Shown piece after piece: positions 1-9,615 of a DNA stretch of 64,000 nucleotides. The position numbers were made by a program, and so were the translations under genes. This DNA is from Euborellia annulipes (taxonomy: Eukaryota; Arthropoda; Insecta; Dermaptera; Anisolabididae), in the NCBI GenBank assembly GCA_023213315.1, contig JAKCPI010000433.1, forward strand, positions 1 to 64,000, in the 5' to 3' direction. The notes under the pieces were generated by a model. The model was not told the DNA's origin. It was given only the letters and a program-made list of their open reading frames with translations, and did no database searches. Every line of letters begins with the position of its first letter. Position 1 is the first letter of the stretch.

Positions 1-160
1 AAGAGGCGGAGGTCATTCTAACCTCTCATCTTCTAGAAGACCTCACTATTCCAGCAAGGACAAGCGTTAACTAAGGAGCGGTACATGACGAGGATCCTGC
101 CCCTGACAGATGGTTTCGTGCCACTCGATATCGCTTGGTTTGGAGAACAGAATATGGGCC

Positions 161-456
161 CCTATAGATACCGGCTCCAGTAAATCCTATATAGGGAAGA
201 GAGGGGCTGTCATATATTCCCGTCAAATTCAGGAAAAGGATAGCTGTCCCATCTTTCTCGGCGATAGTGGCTAACAGGGGAGTCTGTTCGATAGGAGATT
301 CCTACACAGGTAGACGTTGAGTTGGCTGGAAAGCCCTTCAATTTAGTCTTGAATTACTTACCAACCTTAACCGTTCCTATCCTCTTAGGTTTTAGACGTG
401 ATCACTCAATTGGGAATGAATATGAGTCCGGATTCCTATTGGTGGTACGAGAATAG
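161..456 (+). pseudogene. Ty3/gypsy protease region, decayed
   Basis: This is the aspartic protease part of an LTR retrotransposon pol region. The active-site D-T-G followed by SSKSYIG is readable at 167-199. The second protease landmark, ILLGF, is readable at 379-393 in a different frame, which is the frame of the downstream reverse transcriptase. A stop follows the first block near 267 and another near 453, so no continuous protease frame remains. Gag and the 5' LTR are not in the window. I infer a degenerate copy rather than an active one. Confidence 0.7.
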
Positions 457-519
457 CCCCGACTCCAAACAACGTTTTTATTCGAATCCTCCCTTTGAGA
501 TCCCTCTAAATAGCAATAC

Positions 520-2205
520 ATGTGGAATACAGGTGCTCGGCAAGGGGAGAGAGAGAAATTGGAGGCTATCGTGAATAAGGGAATCGTTACACTGAGGGAT
601 GGTCCGGGTAAAACAAACTTAATTACTCACAAGATAGATACTGGTGATGCATCACCTATCAAGCTGAAGGCATATAGGTATTCACCGAAGGTGTTGGAAG
701 CCATGTATTCAGAACTGGATGATTATTTGAAGCAGGGTATAGTTGAACCTAGTTTTGCCGAGTGGGCGTCTCCAGTAGTGATGGTTAGACAGGGAGATAA
801 ATACCGTTTTTGCGTTGATTATCGTAGAGTTAATGCCGTTTCACGTAAGGATTCCTATCCAATGCCCAACATGTCACATTTATTGGACGGACTTCGTCAG
901 GCCAAGTACCTTTCTAAGATAGACCTGAAACAAGCGTTTCTTCAGGTTCCGTTGGCAGACGAACATAGTCGAGACGTGACGTCGTTCATCGTGCCGGGAA
1001 GAGGTCTATTTAGATTTACAGCTATGCCATTTGGACTTTCTGGCAGTCCGGCTACCTTTCAGCGGCTGGCCGACCGGGTTTTTGGACCAGAGTTATTCCC
1101 ATACGTGGTTGTCTACCTGGATGACCTACTGATTTGCACACCTGACTTTGACTCACACTGCAAAATGTTGGGCGAGGTTTTTAGGCGTTTGAAGGAAGCT
1201 GGGTTGAGGGTGAATGAGGAGAAGTGCGAATTCGGATGCTCCGAGGTGAGATATTTGGGATTCATGGTGAATGCGGAGGGAATGTGTCCGGATCCTGAAA
1301 GGATAGCCTCTGTTACTCAATTCCCGGCTCCCCACAACATTCGAACCTTGAGAAGATTTCTCGGAATGGCCGGTTGGTACAGAAGGTTTATAAGGGACTT
1401 TTCGACAATGATCGCTCCTCTGACACAGCTTCTTAAAAAGAATGTTCGTTGGAGATGGACCGAGGCTCAGGCAGTCGCTTTTGAAAATCTTAAAAGAGTG
1501 TTGACCACAGCGCCAATCTTGGCTAGGCCAGATTTTTCGCAACCTTTCGTTTTGAGTACAGATGCAAGTGATGTAGGCTTGGGGGCGGTCCTCACACAAA
1601 ATCTGGGGGGCGAGGAAAGAGTGGTTGCCTACAGTTCTCGGACCCTAAACAACGCGGAGCGAAACTACTCAGTGACGGAGAAGGAATGCTTGGCTGTTTT
1701 GTGGGGCATAGACAAACACCGTCACTATCTGGAGGGCTACAGGTTCACGGTTGTAACCGATCATGCAAGCCTGAGATGGCTGCTCAATCTTAGGGATCCC
1801 ACAGGTCGTCTTGCGAGGTGGCCACTTCGGCTACAACAACATGACTTCGAAATAATATATCGTAAGGGAACTTCCAATGTAGTAGCCGACGCTCTGTCGA
1901 GAATTCCTGAAATAGACACAATTACTCCTGTGCCTGGAAAAACAAATGACTCAAAAGATATCTGGTATGAGCAAAAAGTTTCCAGGGTTCTGAAAAATCC
2001 CGAAAATCATCCCGATTGGACGATTAGAAATGGAGAGCTTTATTACCACCGACCTAGTCATCTAAAGGAAGACCTGGAGGAGGAGGAAGACAAATGGAAG
2101 ATGGTAATACCCAAGTCATTTAGAGATCAGATCTTAAGGGAGTGTCACGATAGAGAGAGTTCGGGACATTTGGGGGGTGGCAAAGACCCACTGGAGAGTG
2201 TCTAG
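520..2205 (+). CDS. pol: Ty3/gypsy reverse transcriptase and RNase H (pol fragment)
   Basis: This is the RNA-dependent DNA polymerase and RNase H of a gypsy-type LTR retrotransposon. The 561-aa frame holds the RT palm with the conserved FCVDYRRVN and MPFGL blocks and the catalytic YLDD at residues 199-202. The connection region follows, then the RNase H domain with TDAS (Asp at residue 348) and a second acidic block around TDHAS (residue 414). The C-terminus enters the integrase zinc-binding region (CHDRESSGH) and then stops. The break lies in a run of six G at 2172-2177. Beyond it the integrase continues in another frame from 2177, so a one-base length change in the G run has split one pol frame. 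The start at 520 is only the first Met after an in-frame stop near 453; protease normally precedes in the same polyprotein. Confidence 0.93.
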   Translation: MWNTGARQGEREKLEAIVNKGIVTLRDGPGKTNLITHKIDTGDASPIKLKAYRYSPKVLEAMYSELDDYLKQGIVEPSFAEWASPVVMVRQGDKYRFCVDYRRVNAVSRKDSYPMPNMSHLLDGLRQAKYLSKIDLKQAFLQVPLADEHSRDVTSFIVPGRGLFRFTAMPFGLSGSPATFQRLADRVFGPELFPYVVVYLDDLLICTPDFDSHCKMLGEVFRRLKEAGLRVNEEKCEFGCSEVRYLGFMVNAEGMCPDPERIASVTQFPAPHNIRTLRRFLGMAGWYRRFIRDFSTMIAPLTQLLKKNVRWRWTEAQAVAFENLKRVLTTAPILARPDFSQPFVLSTDASDVGLGAVLTQNLGGEERVVAYSSRTLNNAERNYSVTEKECLAVLWGIDKHRHYLEGYRFTVVTDHASLRWLLNLRDPTGRLARWPLRLQQHDFEIIYRKGTSNVVADALSRIPEIDTITPVPGKTNDSKDIWYEQKVSRVLKNPENHPDWTIRNGELYYHRPSHLKEDLEEEEDKWKMVIPKSFRDQILRECHDRESSGHLGGGKDPLESV

Positions 2206-3250
2206 GCTTTATTACTGGCCCGGAATGTACAGAGATATCTTGAATTATGTGAGGAAATGTTCAACTTGCCAGAAGACTAAACCAGAAAATTCACCACCAA
2301 GAGGTATTATGAATGAAAGGTATGTCCAGGCCCCTTGGCAATGTATCTCAGCTGATTTGATGGGTCCTTATCCTACGAGTAGTGAGGGCAATGTCTATCT
2401 GTTGGTGTTCCAGGACGTGTTTTCCCGGTGGTTGGAATTAGTTCCCATACGAAGGGCAACAAGTGAGGTTATCGTTAAGAAATTCCGTTCAGTGATTTTG
2501 AATCGTTACGGAACACCATCTGCCTTGATCACTGATAATGGTACTAACTTTGTTAGCGCCAAAATGAAGGCGATGACAGACGCATATCAGATTAAACACA
2601 TTAAAACGCCATTCTATCACTCACAGGCCAATCCAGTGGAACGATCGAATCGGAATATTAAACAGTTAATCGTCTCTTATTTGGGTAGACAACACAAGAA
2701 ATGGGATCAGTATTTGAGTGAGTTTCAGTTGGCGTTGAATTCTGTGCGCCAGGACTCCACAAAATTTTCCCCAGCATTTTTAAATTTCGGTAGGGAATTA
2801 AGGCTGGGGCCTTCTTTCAAAGCAAGCAAGGAAGAATGGGGAGATGGATGTTTGGAAAATGTATCTGGATTGAGAAATGAATGGGGATTAAGAATGCATA
2901 GGTTAAGGGAATTTTACCATCTAGCGGAGGAAAATCTGGCTAAGTCTAATCAGGTGCAGAGGACTCGTTACAACCTTAGGAGGAGGCCAGATCATTTCAA
3001 AGTAGGGGATAGGGTATTGAAACGCACTCATTATCAATCCTCCTCTGATGGAGGAGTGTCAGCTAAGTTGTATCCCAAGTATGAAGGACCTTTTGAAGTG
3101 ACGTGGGTAAGCCCAGGTGGGAGTTGTCGGCTAAGAGGTCCCAACGGAACATCCCTGGGATGCTGGCACCCATCTAAACTGAAAATGTTCCACTCGTCAG
3201 ATCCGAAAGATGTTGGAGGAAGTCCGTCGCTGGGGGGAGGTGTAACGTGA
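2177..3250 (+). CDS. pol: Ty3/gypsy integrase (frameshifted from RT)
   Basis: This is the integrase of the same element. It inserts the cDNA into host chromosomes. The CSTCQ pair of the HHCC zinc finger lies near the N-terminus. The DDE core is intact: Asp in SADLMGPYP, Asp in TDNGTNF, Glu in NPVERSNRN. A GPY-like module (KLYPKYEGPFEV) follows near the C-terminus. The frame overlaps the upstream RT frame by 29 bp and the two are out of register at the G run. The stop at 3248-3250 lies just inside the presumed 3' LTR, which is common in compact gypsy elements. No env-like frame follows. Confidence 0.92.
   Translation: MAKTHWRVSRLYYWPGMYRDILNYVRKCSTCQKTKPENSPPRGIMNERYVQAPWQCISADLMGPYPTSSEGNVYLLVFQDVFSRWLELVPIRRATSEVIVKKFRSVILNRYGTPSALITDNGTNFVSAKMKAMTDAYQIKHIKTPFYHSQANPVERSNRNIKQLIVSYLGRQHKKWDQYLSEFQLALNSVRQDSTKFSPAFLNFGRELRLGPSFKASKEEWGDGCLENVSGLRNEWGLRMHRLREFYHLAEENLAKSNQVQRTRYNLRRRPDHFKVGDRVLKRTHYQSSSDGGVSAKLYPKYEGPFEVTWVSPGGSCRLRGPNGTSLGCWHPSKLKMFHSSDPKDVGGSPSLGGGVT
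3232..3240 (+). promoter_or_regulatory. Polypurine tract of gypsy element
   Basis: A purine run (GGGGGGAGG) directly precedes TGTAACG. In LTR retrotransposons the polypurine tract primes plus-strand DNA and abuts the 3' LTR, whose first bases are normally TG. Confidence 0.65.
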
Positions 3251-3660
3251 GTTTTATTCGCTCCGGAAGGTGTCGCCACCTCATGGGTACCTGGCGTAGT
3301 TAGGCTGTGGAGAGGGGGAAGGAGAGGTCGAGGTGCTCACGCATAGAGTTGGAAAAGAAAAAAAAATAGGGGAAGACACCAAGGAGGCACACAAAGAATT
3401 TGCTTTTCTTGAAAGTGGTTGACGCCTCGGATTTGCAAATATACTAATGATAATAAAATTTATATAATTTAATATCAGTTTATGATTATTGGGTCGTCAA
3501 CCATTATGATTTCAATTGTGATACTTCGATTTTGATCTCGTTTACTCCGAGTTATGTATCTCATCTGCTGTATGTATAGTGTCTCCATCGAGTACCGGTG
3601 AGTTCCTTCTATCTTGTTGATTAAACGTTTGTTGTAGATATTTTGTTTATTTTATTCAAC
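3241..3660 (+). repeat. Probable 3' LTR of gypsy element (right edge uncertain)
   Basis: The left edge is the TGTAACG after the polypurine tract. AATAAA at 3452-3457 could be the polyadenylation signal. No second LTR is in the window to fix the right edge, so 3660 is only a guess at a CA end. Confidence 0.45.
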
Positions 3661-4450
3661 GCAAAAATTCTATCAATAAAAATAAAAATCTTTAAATATT
3701 TAAATAAAATAAATATCTTTTTAGTTCCTTGTAACGCCCTTAATTTGGCTTATCGACGGCGCCCGAGTTCGAGAGAGATTGGATGTTGGATATGTCCGGT
3801 CCCGTTTTTGATTTCGATCGGCTCCATATCAATTTTCTCGGAATTGAAATTGAAAATTTATATACTTATCTATTAATACTTTCTCTTTAATCGTTTTGAA
3901 AATAGACAATTTAATAATATATATTTTCCCATTAAAAAAAAAAAAAAAAAAAAAAATCATATGTAAATTAAATAGACCGAATATCGATACGTCGAATTGA
4001 ACTCTTCATATGTTTAATTGCTATTACTTATATAACTAATTATACTTACGTATATGCTAATGTTAATAATCTAAGTTGTTGATGTACATTATAATATATA
4101 TTTAATCACAAAAAAAAAAAAAATTAAAATAAAATAAAAATTTTGTATTTATTTGTTATATCATTGAACGCGTTCAAAAATTCATTCTGCATGTAATAAA
4201 TTTAAATAAGATAGAAAAGATTTTGTTTCTTTTGTTCTCAAAAATAAATAATATAGTTGTAGAATTGATCATAATTTGTTTTATTGTTGAGGGAAAATGT
4301 ATATGTTGTTCGCTACAGATGGACGTGTACCTGGCTCGACCCGTCACGTCACAGTACTTTACTGATGCAGTTTTTTGAATTTTTTCAAAATTTAATTTAA
4401 AAATTTTCATTAAAATTCTTAACGATACTCGTATGTTTTTAATATACATA
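3661..4450. other. AT-rich non-coding stretch
   Basis: A/T homopolymers and microsatellite-like DNA. I see no gene or recognisable repeat apart from possible gypsy LTR remnants at the left end. Confidence 0.5.
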
Positions 4451-4590
4451 TTGGGGGTCCAGACATTCTTATTTAAGCCATTTGGTATCCAAATAAAAAT
4501 CTAAATAAAATCATCTGACTGTCTGGGTTCTGAACACGCGATTTTTGGTATACGAGGTTAGCACACTAACCCCTACACCAAGCCCCGAGG
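4451..4590 (-). mobile_element. SINE-A, 5' (tRNA-head) part
   Basis: Minus-strand copy of the tRNA-derived SINE described at 22895. It keeps the GGGCTTGGTGTAGG box A region and a decayed box B, and is truncated after the head and the ATTTTATTTAAGCC segment. Confidence 0.7.
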
Positions 4591-4605
4591 GCTATTAACA
4601 TTCTT

Positions 4606-4886
4606 AAATCAACTATTTTTTAGATTCTCTTTAAAATGTATATTATCATTTCGCCACTGAAATCTTCTGAAGACCACTTTACTCTTGTACTCCATAGGAA
4701 CAATAGTGCCATGGTTAACAAAATATAAATATTTTCCCACGTTTATAAATTTTACATCTTGAATTTTAATATATTGGTGGAAACTAAATATATGTCGACA
4801 CAAAAAAATCTGTTGTGACAGGTACAGAAGACAACTTTCGATTACCGAAGATAGTGTTCTGTGCTTGTCACACCAGACTTTTTAAA
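4606..4886 (-). mobile_element. HPE partial copy (left end)
   Basis: Reverse-oriented piece of the hairpin-ended family. It contains the left hairpin (CACACCAGA side at 4866-4876), the GTCGACA segment and a mutated X-box region. The right half is absent. It abuts another reverse fragment of the family (4887-6170) that carries nested insertions. Confidence 0.75.
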
Positions 4887-4901
4887 ATGTATATTCTCAT
4901 T

Positions 4902-5145
4902 CAGTGGCGTCATTTGGGGAGGGGCAGGTGAGGCAATTGCCTCCAAGGGCTGTGATTTTTTTTAAAATTTTATATTATTCTAAATAAAATATTTCAAAAT
5001 ATATCTACGAATTGTACAAAATTAAACAATTAATTAAATTAAATCTATTTTGGCCAAATTAGAGTATAGCTCTTTGTAAGTAAATTTTAAGAAAAAAAAA
5101 AAAAGTTTGCCGCCCTTCCAAGAAAAAGTTGAAATGACGCCATTG
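4902..5145. mobile_element. hAT-type MITE, 244 bp
   Basis: Terminal repeats begin CAGTGGCGTCATTT and end AAATGACGCCATTG. The 8-bp duplication TTCTCATT lies at 4894-4901 and 5146-5153. It sits inside a reverse HPE fragment, so it is younger than that fragment. No coding capacity. Confidence 0.9.
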
Positions 5146-5337
5146 TTCTCATTTTGCCCTCGAAATTGTTTTAAGCACACTTTACACGTGTACAGTGAGG
5201 GACGATATTAAGTCCCACCCATGCGTTTTCTACTTGTGATTATTTCATTGTTTAAAAAAAAAAATAATTATATATTTTTTAATGGAAACTTTCATGGATA
5301 AAACCCCAATAAATATTTTCATTTTCTTTTATAAAAA

Positions 5338-6003
5338 TCTGGTGTGACTGGCAACAGCACACAACTTTCTCTTACCTTCGGTAATAGAAAGTTGTGTACT
5401 GTGCTTGTCACACCAGATTTTTTGTGTCGACATGTATTTAGTTCCCGGCAGTAGGGAATATTTGAATTCAGATGTAAAATTTATAAGTATGGGAAAATAT
5501 TTATATTTTGTTACCATGGCAACCATTTCTCCTATCTTTCCTATGAAGCACAAGAGTAAAGTGTGCTTCAAACAATTTTGAGGGCAAAACGAGAATATAC
5601 ATTTGAAAGAGCATATAAAAAATAATTGATTTTTGAATTTTAATCAAAATCGTTAGAGCGAATTTTGAGAAAATCGAAAAAAACTGAAAAAGTACATCAG
5701 TAAAGTACTAGTACTCTTTGGCCGATTTTGATTAAAAGCTTATTTTTCCGGTCCCGGAGGGTGTTTAACTTAAATATAAAATTTCAGCCTCATAGCTCAA
5801 TTCCTTCATGCTTAAAATTGAACACACACAGACACACAGACACACAGACACAGACAGACAGACCATGTCGCAAAAACCACTTTTTTGGATTCAGGGGACC
5901 TCAAAACGTGAAGATCCATCAAAATCTCGACATCGAATTTTTGACATGAATCCAATACTTTCTCTCTATATATATATTACATATATACATAGGTAAGAGA
6001 AAG
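5338..6003 (+). mobile_element. HPE, full-length reference copy
   Basis: This is a complete copy of the most abundant family here. The left end TCTGGTGTGAC opens a ~90-bp imperfect hairpin whose loop region contains ACTTTCTCTTACC. Next come GTCGACA, an X-box (5510-5523), AGTACTAGTACT near 5706, a (CAGA)n/(CA)n tract, a conserved GGGGACCTCAAAACGTG block, and a right hairpin ending GGTAAGAGAAAG. TAAAAA lies on both sides (5332-5337, 6004-6009). The uninterrupted MITE copy at 40221-40230 has one TTATAAAAAC, so TAAAAA may be a 6-bp target duplication. No conserved reading frame exists; short frames differ between copies. Confidence 0.85.
5510..5523 (+). promoter_or_regulatory. RFX X-box match inside HPE
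   Basis: GTTACCATGGCAAC fits the RFX-family X-box consensus GTNRCC(N0-3)RGYAAC. The same 14-mer, or its complement, recurs in most HPE copies (listed under findings). Binding is inference from the motif alone. Confidence 0.5.
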
Positions 6004-6170
6004 TAAAAACAATGAAATAATCACAAGTAGAAAACGCATGGGTGGGACTTAATATTGTCCCTCACTGTACTTCATAGGAAAGATAGAAGAAATGGGAACC
6101 ATAAAAAATTTGGAAGGCCAAGCATAGAACAAAAAGACGTTGTGTTGAGCGACCAGTCACACCAGATTTT

Positions 6171-6640
6171 TAAATTTCAAAGAATAAAAATATCTAGTCA
6201 AAAGATAGTTAATGAATGATTGGCCTTGAACTTATATAAACTCAAATGCAGGAAGAATAAGAAGACAAAAATAAACTATTGAAAAATAGTAAAATCATTA
6301 ATAGTAATTTTATTTGCTTATGTAATGTTTGTTAATCAGCTGATATGAAAATAAAATAATAAAAACATTAAGTTTGTATTTTTTACGTTATTCAATACAA
6401 TAGAGAAAGTATTGTAAATGAGAAAATGAGATGTCACTGAACCATACAAATTGGGTTTTTAGGTCAACATTTTGTTTTATTAACAAATTAAATCAATATT
6501 TCGCTATTTTTTTTTTTTTGTAAAACAAACAAGTCGTAATGTTTTACCAAATAAAAAAAAAAAAGTTAACTGTTTCTGGCGTATAAATTTAAGACAGCCA
6601 TTCATCATCATTCTGTTAAAAAAAAAAAAAAAAACTCCCA
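6171..6640. other. AT-rich non-coding stretch
   Basis: Poly-A and poly-T runs and no recognisable element. Part may be flanking target DNA of the non-LTR element to the right. Confidence 0.4.
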
Positions 6641-6766
6641 AATATTTATTTATTTATTTATTTATTCAAAATATACAGACAAATTTGTCCATTTTACAAT
6701 ATTGACTACAATAATATGTTTAGATCTTTGACAATGAATAATTTTAACATTCTTCACAGCTGCCTC

Positions 6767-9615
6767 TCATTCAAACTTAAGTACATCCAATTTGAATCCT
6801 ACGTCTGTCAGATCAACCGCATTATCATTAACAAATCTACACATTCTCTCCAATGGATTGTTGGCTGTATAAGAATGAGTAAAGTTTCCCAGAACAAATG
6901 TGGAATTGATCCTTGTTTGCACAGTGGGAGCCCTAAATTTTAATTGGGCCAAGAGCAATGGGCAGTCAACTAATCCTTCAATCAATTTTTGAAGGAATTT
7001 AATGTCGTTATAAACACGCAATGATCCAAGAGAGGGAAGACTGAGTGCCAATGATATAGTCCTATAATTATGGTCAATAAAAGGGTCAGGGAGCCCCAAA
7101 CGCGACGCAACTGTTCGAAAAAACTTATGTTGCACAGTTTCCAGCCTCCCGATGTGAATTTGAAAAATCGGTGACCACACACTTGATGCATACATGAGAA
7201 TGGGCCTAACCAAGAGGGAATACAACGCCTTTAAAGCCGCAACAGATGTAAACTCACGACACGTCCTCTTGATAAATCCCAGTTGTTGAAGCGATCTATT
7301 GACTGTGGCTTCAACATGATTATTAAAACTCATCTTACTGTCAAAGATCACTCCAAGGTCCCTAACGGATGTAACACTCTCAAGGGCTACCCCATTTAAA
7401 TGATAATTGTTATCAGTGGCAGATCTAGATCTTTTAAAACAGATAGATTTACATTTTTTTGGATTAAGAGAAAGATCATTCTTCGAACACCACTGAGAAA
7501 GTGATCTCAAGCTTTGTTGCATAGCATCAACATCATGTTCCGTCTCTATACTCTTAAAGATTTTTAAATCATCGGCAAATAGTAAAAATTCCACGTTATC
7601 AAAATTATTGCTAATATCATCAATAAATATGTCAAACAGCAATGGTCCCAAATGCGAACCCTGCGGAACACCCGATAAAACATTAATTTCATAAGAAACA
7701 TAATTTTTGTATTTGACATATTGAATTCTGCCCTTCAAGTAAGTATCGAACCAGTTTAACAAAGGCCCAGCAATTCCGAAAGACTCTAGTTTTTGTAAGA
7801 GCAGATTATGATTAACCGAATCAAATGCCTTACTAAAATCGGTATATATACTATCAACTGGTATTTTGTTCTCTAATGATTTCAAAATATACTGAGTGTA
7901 ATAAATAAGGTTACCCTCGATATTCCTTCTATTTACAAAACCAAACTGCCTTTCAGTTAGATATGGAAAAATTAATGATTTGAGCTTATCAGTAATGATT
8001 GCCTCAAACAATTTAGGTATAGTACTCATTATTGATATAGGCCTATAATTAGAGATATCATTTTTTGCACCTGCCTTGTGGATAGGTGTAACAAAAGCTG
8101 ATTTCCATTCCTGAGGAAAAACGCCTTCAGACAAGGATTTATCAAAAAGAGTCTTCAAAATAAATGAAAAGACGCAATTACACTTCTTGAGCAGAATCGG
8201 CGGTATTCCGTCTGGGCCAGCACTTTTATTCTCATCCAATTCATTAATAGCAGAAAATATATCTATAATAGAGATGTCTACAGTGTTAAGTATATAGGGA
8301 GTTCTGTCTGCTAAGCCCAAGGGTGCATTCAAATTGTTAGAAGGTGAATAAAATGTTTTAAAATATCCTGCAAAAGCATCAACAATTGATTCACCGTTAA
8401 CATAGGTTTGGGAATTTAGATACATTATATTAGGCAAGCCCTTAGTGCCTCTTTTGGAATTCACATACCTCCAGAAATTCTTTGGATTTAATACAATAGA
8501 TTCTTGGATTCCCCGCACAAACGCACCATAGTCCCTCCTCGCCAAGACCTTGCATCGACTTCTGCAACGCGAAAATTGAGAATAACTGGACAAGGTCCCA
8601 TTGCTCTTGTATTCCCTGTGGAAGCGCTTTTTCTCATTTATTGCGATCCGCAGCTCACCACTGTACCATGATGGAAAATTTGACCTATAAATTCTTTTCT
8701 TAGGCACAAAAAGGTCTATACAAAAATACATATAGTGATAAAATATTTTAATACAGTTTTCAAAAGAACAAGAAATCAATTCCACATCCGTCCAACAAGA
8801 GCCAAGATAATCAATAATCTGAGCAAAGTCAGCAGATTTAAAATCATACACCCAATCATCATAGTCGATTGCACACTCCACAGAAGGTGGTACATATTCC
8901 AAGGATATTGAGGGATGATAAACATCATTTGGTACAATTGATTCATAGGCCTTGGAGCATTTTAGGTTTACAAAATTAGAAAATATCAGATCCAACATCA
9001 CTCCATAGTCGTTGACTTCACTATTAATCTGAAAAATATTTAATATACTTATTGTACTAGATAATGTTTGAGATAGTAATTTTTCACGGAGTGTTGATTT
9101 TTGTTCACAAACTGGGTAACTAGCATATTCACCGAAACCCCACCTAACGTTCGGCAAATTATAATCACCAAATAGAAGCCAATCAATATCAGGATACTGC
9201 AGGTCCAGAGATTCTAACGCTGTGCAATGCGATACCATTGTCTCATTTGAAGTCAAAGGAGGAAAGTACACTGCGCCTACTATTAAGTTAAAATTTTTGT
9301 TCAAAATTCTAACAAATAAATGTTCGACATCTTCACTAGCATTTAATTGATAACTCTGATATTTATTCTTTACAGCTATTAACACTCCACCGCCTCTGCC
9401 ATATTGGCTATTACAAGAATTTCTATCATTTCTATAAACATCAAAATTTAACAGTTTCAATTCCGAGTTTAATATTTCGGGATTCAGCCAAGTTTCGGTA
9501 AAAATAATTATATCGTACTCTTCCATAATGTAATAAAACTTTTCTAATTCCTTCAACTTGGATCTTAAACCCCTAACATTTTGATAATAAAACTTCAGGC
9601 CGACCTCACCGCTCC
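6767..9615 (-). CDS. LINE ORF2: AP-endonuclease and reverse transcriptase
   Basis: Polyprotein that nicks the target and copies the element RNA by target-primed reverse transcription. The N-terminal NVRGLRSK and FTETWLN blocks and GDYNLPNVRW mark the apurinic-type endonuclease. The RT domain carries SAGPDGIPP, SNYRPIS, DFSKAFDSVNH and the catalytic FADD (codons at 7568-7579). A C-terminal region of about 200 aa follows, ending near 6767. There is no AUG at the proper N-terminus: the open frame reaches back to 9615 and overlaps ORF1 by about 20 bp in the -1 register. Translation probably depends on frameshifting or reinitiation from ORF1. About 945 aa from the slip site, a normal length for the family. 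Confidence 0.93.

Larger units (their letters stand above)
5193..6067. mobile_element. Tc1/mariner-type MITE carrying an HPE copy
   Basis: Both ends carry the same ~60-bp inverted repeat, starting CAGTGAGGGA and running through AAGTCCCACCCATGCG. Each end is flanked by TA (5191-5192, 6068-6069). The target reads as an HPE segment (CGTGTACTTCATAGG) when the element is removed. A second, partly degraded copy of this MITE begins at 40163. A full HPE (5338-6003) is nested inside. No transposase is present. Confidence 0.85.

Noticed and set aside
1153..1599. 148-codon minus-strand frame
   Set aside because: Antisense shadow of the gypsy RT/RNase H domain.
5338..6003. HPE as a Helitron
   Set aside because: It begins TC, but the other end is GAGAAAG with no CTRR, and flanking TAAAAA repeats suggest a duplication, which Helitrons do not make.
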